The notes: generated from the sequence alone by a model not told the origin. 64,000 nt of DNA from Legionellaceae bacterium (GCA_029212505.1 JARGOS010000001.1:124001-188000); one strand, 5' to 3'. Counted from the first letter of the stretch, positions 25,116-35,657 are shown. Made by a program: numbers and translations.

Positions 25116-28100
25116 ATGGCAAATTGGGCAGAATCGTTTTTTGAAGGGGTGGATACGTTTTTTGCTTGGTTAAGTGCATCGTTAAAACAAACCACAGAGT
25201 CTTATTGTGAATTAGAAACAGCCGACGCCGAGACGGTGTTGGTGAACCATGATGGCTCTTTAGTGTCGGTGATACGCATCGACGGTGTGACAGAATTATT
25301 AGGAAGCGATGAATTTGAGCGTTTGGTAGAAGGCGTGACCAATGCGTTTCGTTCACCCATGGGTCGTCCTGGCCATGCCATACAAGTTTTTTTTGAGCAA
25401 GACAAACAAAAAGTTAAACAATTAATTCATGAAATTTATACGCCAGCGCTCGCAACAAGTAAGCGGGTGGGGTTAAATTTAGATGATTTATTTCAAGAGC
25501 GCGAAAACTTCTTAAGTGATTATTGTGCGGCAGAAAACGTTTATTTTGTGCTATTTACGCGCCCCTTTAATTTATCTTCAGAGCAGTTAAAGCTTGCCAA
25601 TGCTGCAAAGATGAAGATGCTCAAAGATAAAAAAGCACCACCGTTTAAAACCGCTCAAACGGTGTATGCGGCCATTCCTGAATTACGTGATACACACGAT
25701 GCGTTTGTTCGTTCAATTTTGAATGATTTTGGTACGTTGAATATCGTTACGCGTTTATTGGAAGTCCACGAAGCATTGTATGCCGTGCGTATGACGGCTG
25801 ATCCTGATTATACGGCAGATGACTGGCGCCCTAGTTTGCCCGGCGATAACCTCCCTGTTCAAGAAGTGAATGATTTTGAAGGTGATCCCTCCGATTTGCT
25901 GTGGCCCTCGCTTGCGAAGCAGGTGATTCCACGTGACGCCGAAATCATCGATAGGCGTACGGTGCTTGTCGGTAATCGTTTATATACCAGCTCGTATATT
26001 GATCTATTTCCTAAAGACGTACGTGCATTTGTGACGTTGTTTGCACGTATCCTGCCTACGCATGTTCCTTGGCGGATTTCTTTTTTAGTCGAGAGCGAAG
26101 GGTTAAGCACCCTTAAGCTAAAAGGTTTATTGGCGTCTATTTTAACCTTCTCGTCGAGTGAAAATCGTCTGATCAGTGATTCGGTGAACCTACTTAGATA
26201 CTTGCAGTTGAATACAGACGAAGCCATTGTGCGTTTACGTGTGGTCGCAACCACATGGGCACCCGAGGGCCAATTGTCGCTGTTACGGCGTCGCGGCTCT
26301 GAGTTGGCTAAAGCCATTCAGGGGTGGGGCTCAACCGATACTTCAGAGATATGTGGCGATCCTTTTGCGGGTTTTGCTGCGAGCATGCTGGCCATGACCA
26401 CGACAAGTCCTGCTGTGGCGTCGATTGCGCCGTTGTCGGATGTGGTGACCATGCTGCCGATTACGCGCCCCGCGTCCCCTTGGGAAACCGGTGCACTACT
26501 CTTTCGTTCGCCGGACGGTAAGCCGTGGCCATTTCAACCCGGTTCCAATCAGCAAACCACATGGATTGATTTGGTTTATGCGCGACCGGGCTCGGGTAAG
26601 TCGGTGTTATCGAATGCAATGAACTTAGCATTATGTATGTCGGGTGGGATTGCGCGTCTTCCTCGCATAGCCATCATTGATATTGGGCCATCCAGCAGTG
26701 GGCTTATCTCGTTGTTGCGTGAAGCACTGCCTGAAAAGCAACGCCATTTGGTGGCATATCATCGTTTGCGCATGTTGCCTGAATATTCGATTAATCCGTT
26801 TGATACCCAATTAGGTTCGCGTTATTTAACCCCGTCTGAACGTTCATTTATGGTGAATTTTCTAACGCTTTTAACCACGCCGTTGGGTTCAGATAGGCCT
26901 TATGATGGCATGCCTGACTTAGCCGGCATGGTGGTGGATGAATTATACAAAGGCTTAGCCGATGAATATAATCCAACGCCTTACTCCCCCGGCCTTGAAG
27001 AACTTGTGGACGGGCTTTTGGAAGAAATCGGCTTTGTTCGTGATTCAAAATCGACGTGGTGGGAAGTGACCGACGCCTTATTTTCTGCAGGCTTTATTCA
27101 TGAAGCCATGCTCGCTCAACGTTATGCCATGCCGTTATTGGCTGATGCCGCATCGATTTGTCGTACGCCCGCGATTGAAGATTTATATGAAAAAATTAAG
27201 GCGCCTACCGGTGAGTCGTTGATCAGCGCGTTTTCTCGTATGGTGTCGAGTGCGGTACGTGAATACCCCATTCTCTCACGCGTGACCGCGTTTGATATTG
27301 GTGACGCACGTGTCGTATCACTTGATTTAGATGAAGTGGCAAAAAGCGGTGGGGAAGCCGCCGATCGCAGAACCTCGGTGATGTACATGTTGGCACGCTA
27401 TGTGCTCGCGCGCCATTATTATTTAACCGAAGAAAGTGTGGCCCATGTGCTTCCGCAATATCATCCGTATCACATGGAACGCATTCGTGAAATTCGTGAA
27501 GATCCTAAGCGTATTGTTTACGATGAATTTCACCGGACGTCGCGTTCGGCTGCGGTACGTGATCAAGTGATCATCGATATGCGAGAAGGTCGAAAATGGA
27601 ATGTCCAAATTTCATTATTATCACAGTCGCTTGATGATTTTGATTCGGTGATGATTGAATTTGCGACGGCAGTTTTTATCATGGATGCAGGGCCTGCTCA
27701 AACCATTGCTAAAACAGCCAAGATTTTTGGTTTATCAGAAACGGCTAAAATTGCCTTACGCACGCGTGTGCATGGGCCACGTCAAGGTGGCGCCACGTTT
27801 TTAGCCCAGTTTGCGACAAAGCAGGGTATTATGGTCCAATTACTCACCTTAACCTTGGGGCCAATTGAGTTATGGGCGTTCAGTACAACCGCTGAAGATG
27901 CCATCCTACGAAATCGCTTGTATAAGCATTTAGGACCAGCTGAAGCACGCCGTTTTTTAGCTTTGTTATTCCCTAATGGCTCAATCACAAAAGAGCTGAG
28001 CGAGCGCCTCAACAAGCTTAAAGAAGACTTAGGGTTTATTGAAGAGGAAAACAAAACCAGCGTGATGGATGGGCTTATCGACGATATTTTATGGACACAC

Positions 28101-28145
28101 TCACGTAATCCAGATAGCAAGCATCTAGAAAAACGTGAGGTGTAG
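25116..28145 (+). CDS. icmB: Dot/Icm VirB4-like ATPase DotO
   Basis: A 1009-residue ATPase, the same size as Legionella DotO/IcmB. It powers the cytoplasmic inner-membrane complex with DotB. Walker A is ARPGSGKSVLSNAMN at about residue 490, the Walker B-like segment is RIVYDEFHRTS, and the VirB4-like C-terminal SLLSQSLDDFD motif is present. In Legionella icmB is followed on the same strand by tphA and icmF; here the locus stops and a convergent gene follows after 10 bases. Confidence 0.96.
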   Translation: MANWAESFFEGVDTFFAWLSASLKQTTESYCELETADAETVLVNHDGSLVSVIRIDGVTELLGSDEFERLVEGVTNAFRSPMGRPGHAIQVFFEQDKQKVKQLIHEIYTPALATSKRVGLNLDDLFQERENFLSDYCAAENVYFVLFTRPFNLSSEQLKLANAAKMKMLKDKKAPPFKTAQTVYAAIPELRDTHDAFVRSILNDFGTLNIVTRLLEVHEALYAVRMTADPDYTADDWRPSLPGDNLPVQEVNDFEGDPSDLLWPSLAKQVIPRDAEIIDRRTVLVGNRLYTSSYIDLFPKDVRAFVTLFARILPTHVPWRISFLVESEGLSTLKLKGLLASILTFSSSENRLISDSVNLLRYLQLNTDEAIVRLRVVATTWAPEGQLSLLRRRGSELAKAIQGWGSTDTSEICGDPFAGFAASMLAMTTTSPAVASIAPLSDVVTMLPITRPASPWETGALLFRSPDGKPWPFQPGSNQQTTWIDLVYARPGSGKSVLSNAMNLALCMSGGIARLPRIAIIDIGPSSSGLISLLREALPEKQRHLVAYHRLRMLPEYSINPFDTQLGSRYLTPSERSFMVNFLTLLTTPLGSDRPYDGMPDLAGMVVDELYKGLADEYNPTPYSPGLEELVDGLLEEIGFVRDSKSTWWEVTDALFSAGFIHEAMLAQRYAMPLLADAASICRTPAIEDLYEKIKAPTGESLISAFSRMVSSAVREYPILSRVTAFDIGDARVVSLDLDEVAKSGGEAADRRTSVMYMLARYVLARHYYLTEESVAHVLPQYHPYHMERIREIREDPKRIVYDEFHRTSRSAAVRDQVIIDMREGRKWNVQISLLSQSLDDFDSVMIEFATAVFIMDAGPAQTIAKTAKIFGLSETAKIALRTRVHGPRQGGATFLAQFATKQGIMVQLLTLTLGPIELWAFSTTAEDAILRNRLYKHLGPAEARRFLALLFPNGSITKELSERLNKLKEDLGFIEEENKTSVMDGLIDDILWTHSRNPDSKHLEKREV

Positions 28146-28155
28146 AACCGTCGGA

Positions 28156-30009
28156 TTATTGGAACAAGGTTGCTGATGTTCCCGGTTCATCTGACGGTGG
28201 GGTAGGCGTGTCATCTTTAATATTTTGAGCGGCTTTATCTAAGGCTGTTCGTGTTTCGTGCATTGTATGTTTAAATGCTGTTTGTTGTTTTGTTGCTTCT
28301 TGCGCTTGTGCTTGTTTAACTTCAGCGCGTCTGTTGTCTGCAGCCTTTTTCAGATCTTTGGCTAGTTGTTCTTTTCTTTGATATTTCCCGGTATCTTGTT
28401 TTGATTGTGGATCGAGATCTTGGTACAATTTTTCGTGCATGTTGTCTTTGGTTATTTTTTCGCCATTAATCGTGATGCTGTCAAAATCACCCACTTCAAG
28501 GGCCGCTTCATACGCTTCTTGTTTGAGTCTTTGCCGCATTTCAGGATCGCGACAATCAATATTAAAATAAATGTTTTTTGCACCCGTTTGTTTAATTAGA
28601 TCAGCCATAGAAACAAGATCAGCTTTGGTATTATGCTCGCGACTTAAGTAATATCCAGGAGAAAAAAGAGGTATAGGAAAGTTCATTTGAAAGCTCAGGC
28701 CTTGGTCGGCCGCGACTACATTAATCTTTCTTCCGGAGAGTGCCGTCAGCCCGGGATTGTACCCCACGAGACCTAAAAAAAATCCAGCATTACCTTGCAG
28801 CTCCTTCGCAACTTCTTGTATTTGTTCGGGTGATAATTGTTGGCTATGTTCTTTGATGTCAGCTTCATATTTCTCTTTTTCTTTTTTATATTGATCTATC
28901 TTGTCTTGATCATTATCTTCTTCTGCCTTTTTTAAGCGCTTTTCAGTTTTTTCGAGGTTCTCTTTTGCTTCTTTGAGTTTTTTTTCCTTTTGACCGCTTA
29001 AATCAAGTTTACGCATAGCATGACGTAATTTTTCGACACCCGCTTGATCATCTCCAGTAACAAGTACGCTTGGAGGCGAGGCTTTTTGTTGAGACCATAG
29101 GGCGCTGATACCATGTTCGCTTAGGTTATCAATTGTACTGCTGAAAAGGTTGAGCTTGCGTTTATTGGCGGTTAGTACGGCTAATAAAGGAATACGGTCA
29201 CGTTCTATTTGTGCGGCACGATGCATATCGGTAATGGCGCCGGTGAGTTTTTTCTCGAGTTCAGCAAGTTCTGGATCGGGTGTATCGTCAGCTTCTTTAC
29301 CAAGGTTTTTTTCCATTTCGGTAACGTTATCCAGTGTAGCTGCCGCTGCAGCTCTGCCTAAGATGGTGTCAGAGGCAACTGTTTTGGGTGAAGCACTTCT
29401 GCTGCTTTCAACGTCTGAATCGGCATCAACAGGTGTATCGAGGCTTGCTTCCTCGTCGGAGCGCGTGTCTGTGCCTGTACCTGATCCTGTTCTAGTGCCG
29501 GCATGTGCACCCGTCCAGGGTGATGATGCACGACCTGTGCCTGTACCAGTACCTGTACGCGTGCCTGTTGTAGCACCGGGTGTAGGTGTTGCTGGATGAG
29601 CTGTATCTGCGGTTCCTGCGGTTTTAGTGTCTGGAAGACTTTTGGTAAACGCTTGTGTGTGTTGATTTAAAAGCTTGAGTTTTTCGATAATCAGCGTTTT
29701 CTCTTCAGTTGCCTCATTGGCTAATGCTTCAGCAAGCGTATTCGATGGGAGAGCTTTAACTGTCTCGGTAAATGTCTTGAGTTCTGCTCTAAGCGCTGTT
29801 TTTAAATTTTCTAAATTTTTGTAAGTGACTTTTTGTTCGTCCGAAAGCGTAGCAGGATCGATTTGATCTTGCTTATCGAGGTAATCAGTTACCAGTTTTT
29901 CAAAAGCACCAGATTCTATACCCAACTTGCCATGGTAAGCATTGGTCCATACCTCTTTATGCTGAGGTGATAGATTTTTAAGACGTTCTTCTCGTTCAAA
30001 CCAGGCCAT
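28156..30009 (-). CDS. Coiled-coil protein of unknown function, candidate Dot/Icm effector
   Basis: A 617-residue soluble protein not recognised as any named family. Visible parts: helical N-terminus (1-125), a low-complexity Gly/Thr/Arg/Ser tract (about 140-190, repeated GTGTG), an acidic Ser-rich stretch, a long charged coiled coil (about 325-395), a mixed alpha/beta region (about 400-520, with GFFLGLVGYNPGLTALSGRK), and a Lys/Gln-rich C-terminal helix ending in a Thr/Pro/Ser/Glu tail (DTPTPPSDEPGTSATLFQ). No signal peptide or membrane span. Hydrophilic, modular, no enzyme motif, next to dotO: typical of effectors, but export is inferred. Confidence 0.6.
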   Translation of the reverse strand: MAWFEREERLKNLSPQHKEVWTNAYHGKLGIESGAFEKLVTDYLDKQDQIDPATLSDEQKVTYKNLENLKTALRAELKTFTETVKALPSNTLAEALANEATEEKTLIIEKLKLLNQHTQAFTKSLPDTKTAGTADTAHPATPTPGATTGTRTGTGTGTGRASSPWTGAHAGTRTGSGTGTDTRSDEEASLDTPVDADSDVESSRSASPKTVASDTILGRAAAAATLDNVTEMEKNLGKEADDTPDPELAELEKKLTGAITDMHRAAQIERDRIPLLAVLTANKRKLNLFSSTIDNLSEHGISALWSQQKASPPSVLVTGDDQAGVEKLRHAMRKLDLSGQKEKKLKEAKENLEKTEKRLKKAEEDNDQDKIDQYKKEKEKYEADIKEHSQQLSPEQIQEVAKELQGNAGFFLGLVGYNPGLTALSGRKINVVAADQGLSFQMNFPIPLFSPGYYLSREHNTKADLVSMADLIKQTGAKNIYFNIDCRDPEMRQRLKQEAYEAALEVGDFDSITINGEKITKDNMHEKLYQDLDPQSKQDTGKYQRKEQLAKDLKKAADNRRAEVKQAQAQEATKQQTAFKHTMHETRTALDKAAQNIKDDTPTPPSDEPGTSATLFQ

Positions 30010-30038
30010 AAATCAACTCCCATGGATAATTGTTATTC

Positions 30039-30044
30039 ATTATA
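30039..30044 (-). promoter_or_regulatory. Likely -10 box of the coiled-coil effector candidate
   Basis: On the minus strand TATAAT lies about 30 bases before the ATG at 30009, followed by GGGAG eight bases from the start. It implies that this gene has its own promoter and is not part of the met operon upstream. Confidence 0.4.
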
Positions 30045-30052
30045 GCATATAA

Positions 30053-30844
30053 TTACCAAGCTTTGATGGCGGCATCACCAAAAAGTTGCTGGGCTTTGGC
30101 TTTGACAGCATCAGAGTGCAGAGCTTCAACAAAATGTTCGATTTGTTCACGTTTTTTGGTATGAGAATGAATCACCACAAGGTTTGCATACGGTGAGTTT
30201 TTGGACTCACGGATGAGTGCATCGCGTGAAGGGTTGAGTCCCGCCGGAATGGCAAATGTCGTATTGATAACAGCGGCGTCTACATCAGGAAGAATACGCG
30301 TGAGCTGGGCTGCATCCAACGTTTTAATACGAATATTTTTGGGATTTGCAAGAATATCTTGAACGCTCGGCGTTGGGCTTTCGTTTAAGGTGATAAGCTT
30401 GGCTTCGGCTAAGAGACGTAATGCACGTGCCTCGTTGCTGGGGTCGTTAGGAATGGCAATGCGCGCTTTGTTGGGTAGGGCATCGAGTGATTTAATTTTT
30501 TTGGAATATAATCCTGCTGGAAATAAAAACGTGCGTCCTATCGGCTCAATCAAATAATGATGCGCTTTTACGGATGCTTCAAGGTATGGCAAATGTTGGT
30601 AAACATTGGCATCGATGCTGCCGTCTTCGAGTGCGGCATTAGGTAGATTATAGTCACTGAATTCAACCACACGGATATCTAAATCATACTGATCGTGCGC
30701 CACGGTTTTAGCGGTTCGAACCAAGTCACTCTCAGGACCTGCAAGGGTGCCAATGGTTAATGTATTGGGTGATGATGGCTGTTGGCATGCGTTTAAAAAG
30801 CATGATGCAACCAGAGGTAAGAGTAATAATCGTAGTGCGCGCAT
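30053..30844 (-). CDS. metQ: Methionine ABC transporter substrate-binding lipoprotein
   Basis: A 263-residue NlpA/MetQ-family lipoprotein (lipobox LNAC at residues 17-20). Core motifs: TIGTLAGPESDLVR, VEFSDYNLPNAALEDGSIDANVYQHLPYLE, IAIPNDPSNEARALRLL and the terminal INTTFAIPAGLNP. It captures methionine in the periplasm for MetNI. It follows metI by 13 bases in a metNIQ operon. No SAM riboswitch-like structure was noticed upstream of metN. Confidence 0.92.
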   Translation of the reverse strand: MRALRLLLLPLVASCFLNACQQPSSPNTLTIGTLAGPESDLVRTAKTVAHDQYDLDIRVVEFSDYNLPNAALEDGSIDANVYQHLPYLEASVKAHHYLIEPIGRTFLFPAGLYSKKIKSLDALPNKARIAIPNDPSNEARALRLLAEAKLITLNESPTPSVQDILANPKNIRIKTLDAAQLTRILPDVDAAVINTTFAIPAGLNPSRDALIRESKNSPYANLVVIHSHTKKREQIEHFVEALHSDAVKAKAQQLFGDAAIKAW

Positions 30845-30857
30845 GTTAAATAATTCC

Positions 30858-31499
30858 TTATGATAATTGGTGTGATAATTTGTCGCCGAGCATCTGAATC
30901 AATTGAACAATGATAACTAAGATCAAAACGGTAGACAGCATCACGGTCAAATCAAAACGCTGGTAGCCATAACGAATGGCCAAATCACCGAGCCCACCGC
31001 CGCCGACCGTGCCTGCCATCGCTGAATAATTAACGAGGGTTGTGGCGGTCACGGTGAGCGCTTGCATGAGCGCCGGGCGTGCTTCGGGTAATAAAATATG
31101 CCGAATAATTTGCCCGGTGGTGGCTCCCATCGCGTCTGCGGCATCAAACAGCCCGCGTGGTAGCGTTTGATAGGCATTGTCGACGAGGCGCGCAAAAAAA
31201 GGTGCAGCACCTAACGTGAGGGGCACCATGGCTGCATGTAAACCAATCGAGGTGCCAATGAGTAAACGTGTGAACGGTATGAGGGCGACCAGAAGAATAA
31301 TAAACGGAATCGAGCGGCTGAAATTAATCACACCACTAACCGTCCTATTTATGAGCCGATGCGGCCTGATATCACGGCTGATAAAAAGCAGTGTGCCCAA
31401 CGGCAAACCAAGCAGGGCGGCACAACAGGTGCTGATGAGTACCATATACAACGTTTCACCCGTGGCGAGCAGGATGTCATAAAGCATGGTCGGTGACAT
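30858..31499 (-). CDS. metI: Methionine ABC transporter permease
   Basis: A 213-residue permease with five to six membrane spans and the EAA-like loop (DAADAMGATTGQIIRHILLPEARPALM). The start MSPTMLYDILLATGETLYMV aligns with the N-terminus of Escherichia coli MetI, so ATG 31499 is preferred over an 18-residue-longer frame that lies in metN. It overlaps metN by 23 bases. Confidence 0.93.
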   Translation of the reverse strand: MSPTMLYDILLATGETLYMVLISTCCAALLGLPLGTLLFISRDIRPHRLINRTVSGVINFSRSIPFIILLVALIPFTRLLIGTSIGLHAAMVPLTLGAAPFFARLVDNAYQTLPRGLFDAADAMGATTGQIIRHILLPEARPALMQALTVTATTLVNYSAMAGTVGGGGLGDLAIRYGYQRFDLTVMLSTVLILVIIVQLIQMLGDKLSHQLS

Positions 31500-32514
31500 A
31501 TCCGAGAATCTCCGCAGTAATATTGAACGCGTCGCAGCGTTTAAAAAAGGCATCTAAATTATTTTTGTGTGCATGAACTTCGACGATTAAGACACCGCAG
31601 GTGATGTGATTTAAGCGTTCAACGTTCGCCAGTAAAATATTAATATCCAGATGAAGTTCACGGCTAATTTGGCTAATTAAAGGACCCGAGACGGCATCGC
31701 CTTTAAAAAATAGACGCAGTAAAGGCCGATGATTGGTTTCTTGCGTGATGTTTTCTAACAAGCAAGCGGGTAATTCGGGGCTTAAATGCGCGCATAATAA
31801 TTGTTTTGCGGGGCTTGTGGGCTCTGAAAAGAGCTCGTCGAGTGCAACCACATCCACCAGTTGACCATGCTCCATTAAGGCCACACGGTGTGCGAGTTGT
31901 TTAATTACATCCATTTCGTGGGTAATTAAAACAATCGTAATGTTGTAGCGTGCGTTGATTTTTTTGAGTAAATTTAAAATCGATGTGGTGGTTTCTGGGT
32001 CGAGCGCCGAGGTTGCTTCGTCACATAATAACACCTTGGGTGAGCTGCTGAGCGCGCGAGCAATGGCAACCCGTTGTTTTTGACCACCACTTAAATCATT
32101 GGGCTTTACGTGCATTTTATCGCGGAGCTCAACGAGATCGAGCAGTTCTAAAACACGTTGTTTAATCTCAGCTTCAGGTACGTTTTGAATGCGCAGCGGT
32201 AAAGCTATATTGTCATAGACCGACTTTGCATGCAGCAAATTAAAATGCTGAAAAATCATGCCGATTTGATGACGTGCATGACGTAAATCTTCAGGAGCTA
32301 AGTCTGTCAGTGATTGCTGGTTAATTAAAACCGTGCCGCTGTCGGGGCGCTCAAGTAAATTAAGGCAACGCAGCAGGGTGGATTTTCCTGCACCACTTTT
32401 GCCGATGATGCCAAAAATTTCGCCTTCTTGAATGCTTAAATTTATCTTGTTTAAGACGTGATGCGAGCCATAGTGTTTATTAAGCTCTGTGAGTGTAATC
32501 ATGTGTGTTGTCAT
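31477..32514 (-). CDS. metN: Methionine ABC transporter ATP-binding protein
   Basis: A 345-residue ATPase: ABC domain with Walker A GKSGAGKSTLLRC, signature LSGGQKQRVAIARAL and Walker B LLCDEATSALD, followed by the C-terminal ACT-like NIL domain (from about residue 265) that in MetN binds methionine and inhibits transport. Full length for the family. First gene of metNIQ. Confidence 0.95.
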   Translation of the reverse strand: MTTHMITLTELNKHYGSHHVLNKINLSIQEGEIFGIIGKSGAGKSTLLRCLNLLERPDSGTVLINQQSLTDLAPEDLRHARHQIGMIFQHFNLLHAKSVYDNIALPLRIQNVPEAEIKQRVLELLDLVELRDKMHVKPNDLSGGQKQRVAIARALSSSPKVLLCDEATSALDPETTTSILNLLKKINARYNITIVLITHEMDVIKQLAHRVALMEHGQLVDVVALDELFSEPTSPAKQLLCAHLSPELPACLLENITQETNHRPLLRLFFKGDAVSGPLISQISRELHLDINILLANVERLNHITCGVLIVEVHAHKNNLDAFFKRCDAFNITAEILGYVTDHAL

Positions 32515-32586
32515 GTGTATAACTTACCACCTAAAAAGTGCTCGTCAAGTATAACGAAATTCACGTGCTTGCGGTAGCGTCTGTGA

Positions 32587-34536
32587 TTAACCGCACATCA
32601 GCTCTTGTCGATTTTTAAAATATTCAAGCGCTTCAGGGTTGGCAAGTGATCCCGTATTTTCGACGGCTTCACCGTTCACACATTGTCGTACGGCTATTTC
32701 AACAATTTTTCCGCTGATGGTGCGCGGAATATCCGGGACTGCTATAATTTTCGCAGGCACATGGCGTGGTGATGCTTCGCTTCGAATGGTTTGCTTAATT
32801 TTAAGCGTAAGCGCTTCATCTAATAGGCTATGCTCTCGAAGTTTGACGAATAATATAATACGTACGTCATCCTTCCATGTTTGTCCGATGACAATGCTTT
32901 CAAGAATTTCGGGGATTTGGTCAAGCGGCCTATAAATTTCCGCGGTGCCAATACGAACGCCACCTGGATTGAGTACGGCATCTGAACGACCATAAATCAC
33001 AAGCCCGCCATGTGACGTAATTTTTGCCATGTCGCCGTGCGCCCACACACCAGGAAATTGCTCAAAGTAGGCGTGTGTGTAGTTGATGCGGTCAGGATCG
33101 TTCCAAAAACCCAGCGGCATCGATGGAAACGCTTGTGTGCACACCAGTTCACCGGTTGTGTTATTCACGGCATTGCCTTTTTGGTTAAAAATTTGAACGT
33201 CCATACCCAGGCCGAGGCACTGAATTTCGCCTGGATAAACCGGGCTGATAGGATTGCCCAAAGCAAAGCACGACACAATATCGGTACCGCCTGAAATCGA
33301 GCTCAGTTGTACATCATGTTTAATATCATCACGAACAAAATCATATTGCTGTGGCAGTAAGGGCGAGCCGGTGGATAATATCGTCCGAAGCTGCGCAAAG
33401 TTATGGGTTGTGTTGGGATGCGTGCCGTTTTTTTCTATGGCCGCTAAAAAGCGTGCCCCAGTACCAAACACGGTGACGGCCTCGTTGTCGATGATGTCAA
33501 ACATGCGTTCAGGTGTGGGGTACATCGGAGAGCCGTCGTAGAGCACCAACGTGGCGCCCAAAGCAAGCCCCGAAACCATCCAGTTCCACATCATCCATCC
33601 GCAGGTGGTATGAAAAAATAACGTATCATCGGTATTTAAATCGGTGTGTAATCCTAGCTCTTTGACGTGTTGAAGTAGCGTGCCACCGGTGCTGTGCGTG
33701 ATGCATTTGGGCTTTCCGGTAGTGCCTGATGAAAATAAAATCATCCACGGATGATGAAACGCAAAGGCTTGGTTAGGCAGAGGCGCGCCTGGGCAAAGCA
33801 AGGCATCCCAGTTTAAGCTGTTCGGCCATGGGGTTTGCATAGGGTTTGGGTGCACAGGGCAGACAATCAGCTGCTCGATGGAGGGGACGGCGGTGCGAAT
33901 GGCTTCTGCTTTGTTTTGTAAATCATACGTTTTGCCATGATATTGATAGCCATTGGCAATCAAAAATAATTTCGGGGTAATTTGGCTTAAGCGATCGACG
34001 GCGGCCGCTATTCCAAAATCAGGAGAGCACGATGACCATATAGCGCCTAACGAGGCCGTTGCAAGCATCGCAATGATCGCAAACGAGCTATTAGGCAGCA
34101 TGGCCGCCACGCGATCACCTGCTTTAATGCCTTGGGTTTGTAGACCTGCGGCGCAAGCGGCCACCTGTTCTGCTAACGCATGGTAGCTCAAAGTTTCACG
34201 TTGGCCTTGTTCGTTGATGCAGATTAAAGCCATGTGGTTATTATTAAGTCTTAGTAAGTGTTGGGTAATATTCAGTGTCGCGCCTTCAAACCAGGTGGCA
34301 TCCATCATGTGTTGCCCAGGCTTAAAAATATGTTCGGGGGGCGTTTCAAAACTGATATTGAAAAAGTGCGCAATTTCTTCCCAAAACTGAGCCGTATGTT
34401 GAATAGACCAGGCATGCAGCGCGGCGTAGTCTGGCAGCGTGCATGCGTATTTTTTTTCTATCTGGCGTAAAAAGCGCATCATCTGCGTTTTGTTCATGAT
34501 TTCAGAATTTTTTTGTATCCAAACAGGGTGATTCAT
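32587..34536 (-). CDS. Acetoacetyl-CoA synthetase
   Basis: A 649-residue acyl-adenylate-forming ligase (acetoacetate + ATP + CoA). The AMP-binding core motif LFSSGTTGKPKCITHSTGG is followed by the HTTCGWMMWNWMVSGLALGA, GRSDAVLNPGGVRIGTAEIYR and C-terminal RTISGKIVEIAVR motifs. The N-terminal ACAS-like segment and NPGGVRIGTAEIY favour acetoacetate over acetate. Useful for ketone-body or polyhydroxybutyrate turnover; no phb genes are in the window. Confidence 0.88.
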   Translation of the reverse strand: MNHPVWIQKNSEIMNKTQMMRFLRQIEKKYACTLPDYAALHAWSIQHTAQFWEEIAHFFNISFETPPEHIFKPGQHMMDATWFEGATLNITQHLLRLNNNHMALICINEQGQRETLSYHALAEQVAACAAGLQTQGIKAGDRVAAMLPNSSFAIIAMLATASLGAIWSSCSPDFGIAAAVDRLSQITPKLFLIANGYQYHGKTYDLQNKAEAIRTAVPSIEQLIVCPVHPNPMQTPWPNSLNWDALLCPGAPLPNQAFAFHHPWMILFSSGTTGKPKCITHSTGGTLLQHVKELGLHTDLNTDDTLFFHTTCGWMMWNWMVSGLALGATLVLYDGSPMYPTPERMFDIIDNEAVTVFGTGARFLAAIEKNGTHPNTTHNFAQLRTILSTGSPLLPQQYDFVRDDIKHDVQLSSISGGTDIVSCFALGNPISPVYPGEIQCLGLGMDVQIFNQKGNAVNNTTGELVCTQAFPSMPLGFWNDPDRINYTHAYFEQFPGVWAHGDMAKITSHGGLVIYGRSDAVLNPGGVRIGTAEIYRPLDQIPEILESIVIGQTWKDDVRIILFVKLREHSLLDEALTLKIKQTIRSEASPRHVPAKIIAVPDIPRTISGKIVEIAVRQCVNGEAVENTGSLANPEALEYFKNRQELMCG

Positions 34537-34619
34537 GGTGTCCTACCTTTGCGGCTACGGGGGAGGTATGTGATAATTGGGATCCTACCTCTTGATGATC
34601 TATTTTTACAGGTGAACGA

Positions 34620-35657
34620 ATGGAAGACAATAAGCAAAAAGCCTTAAGTGCCGCACTTTCGCAAATTGAACGTCAATTTGGAAAAGGTTCGGTGATGCGT
34701 ATGGGTGATGGCACAGCCATGCCCGATGTTGAAGCCATCTCAACCGGTTCTTTGGGTTTAGATATTGCACTTGGGATCGGTGGCCTACCTAAAGGACGTG
34801 TGGTTGAAATTTACGGGCCAGAATCTTCAGGTAAAACCACGTTAACGTTGCAAGTGATTGCTGAATGTCAAAAACATGGTGGAACAGCGGCGTTTGTGGA
34901 TGCGGAGCATGCATTAGACCCAGGCTATGCTAAGCGTTTGGGTGTTGATGTTGACAGTTTGTTAATTTCACAACCGGATACCGGTGAGCAAGCGCTCGAG
35001 ATTACCGATATGCTCGTACGTTCAGCTGCGGTTGATGTTGTGGTGGTCGATTCGGTGGCGGCACTTACACCCAAAGCTGAAATTGAAGGCGATATGGGTG
35101 ATTCACATGTGGGTTTACATGCGCGATTGATGTCGCAAGCCCTGCGAAAATTAACCGCGAATATTAAGCGCTCCAATACGCTTGTGATTTTTATTAACCA
35201 AATTCGTATGAAAATTGGGGTGATGTTCGGCAGTCCCGAAACCACCACCGGGGGTAACGCGCTTAAATTTTACGCATCGGTTCGCTTGGATATTCGTCGC
35301 ATCGGTTCTATTAAAAAAGGCGATGATATTTTAGGTAACGAAACACGGGTCAAAGTGGTTAAAAATAAAGTCGCACCACCGTTTAAGAAAACCGAGTTTG
35401 AGATTTTTTATAACCAAGGTATTTCACGCGAAGGCGAAATTATTACGTTAGCCACGGAGCTTGGTTTTATCGAAAAAGCCGGTGCTTGGTACAGTTACAA
35501 TAAAAATAAAATCGGACAAGGTAAAGAAAACGTTCGTATATTTTTGAAAGAAAACCCTGAGATAGCAGCAGATTTAGAAGCGCGCATTCGGGCTAAGTAT
35601 TTTGAAGATGAAGGTGCGGAAAAAACAACAAAAGAAGCCGAAATCATGGATGCGTGA
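34620..35657 (+). CDS. recA: DNA recombinase RecA
   Basis: A 345-residue strand-exchange ATPase central to homologous recombination and SOS. Walker [14 protein letters not shown], the [12 protein letters not shown]alker B, and loop regions with [34 protein letters not shown] are all intact. The 83-base upstream gap shows no clear CTG-N10-CAG LexA box. It overlaps recX by 8 bases (ATGCGTGA). Confidence 0.97.
   Translation: MEDNKQKALSAALSQIERQFGKGSVMRMGDGTAMPDVEAISTGSLGLDIALGIGGLPKGRVVEIYGPESSGKTTLTLQVIAECQKHGGTAAFVDAEHALDPGYAKRLGVDVDSLLISQPDTGEQALEITDMLVRSAAVDVVVVDSVAALTPKAEIEGDMGDSHVGLHARLMSQALRKLTANIKRSNTLVIFINQIRMKIGVMFGSPETTTGGNALKFYASVRLDIRRIGSIKKGDDILGNETRVKVVKNKVAPPFKKTEFEIFYNQGISREGEIITLATELGFIEKAGAWYSYNKNKIGQGKENVRIFLKENPEIAADLEARIRAKYFEDEGAEKTTKEAEIMDA

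Noticed and set aside
29150..29599. Plus-strand frame of 149 codons opposite the coiled-coil gene
   Set aside because: Its composition mirrors the Gly/Thr low-complexity tract on the other strand; no start signal.
32515..32586. SAM riboswitch before metNIQ
   Set aside because: The gap is only about 70 bases and shows no SAM-box-like helices.
34537..34619. LexA/SOS box expected before recA
   Set aside because: No CTG-N10-CAG palindrome found; the only inverted repeat there is GAGGTA...TACCTC.
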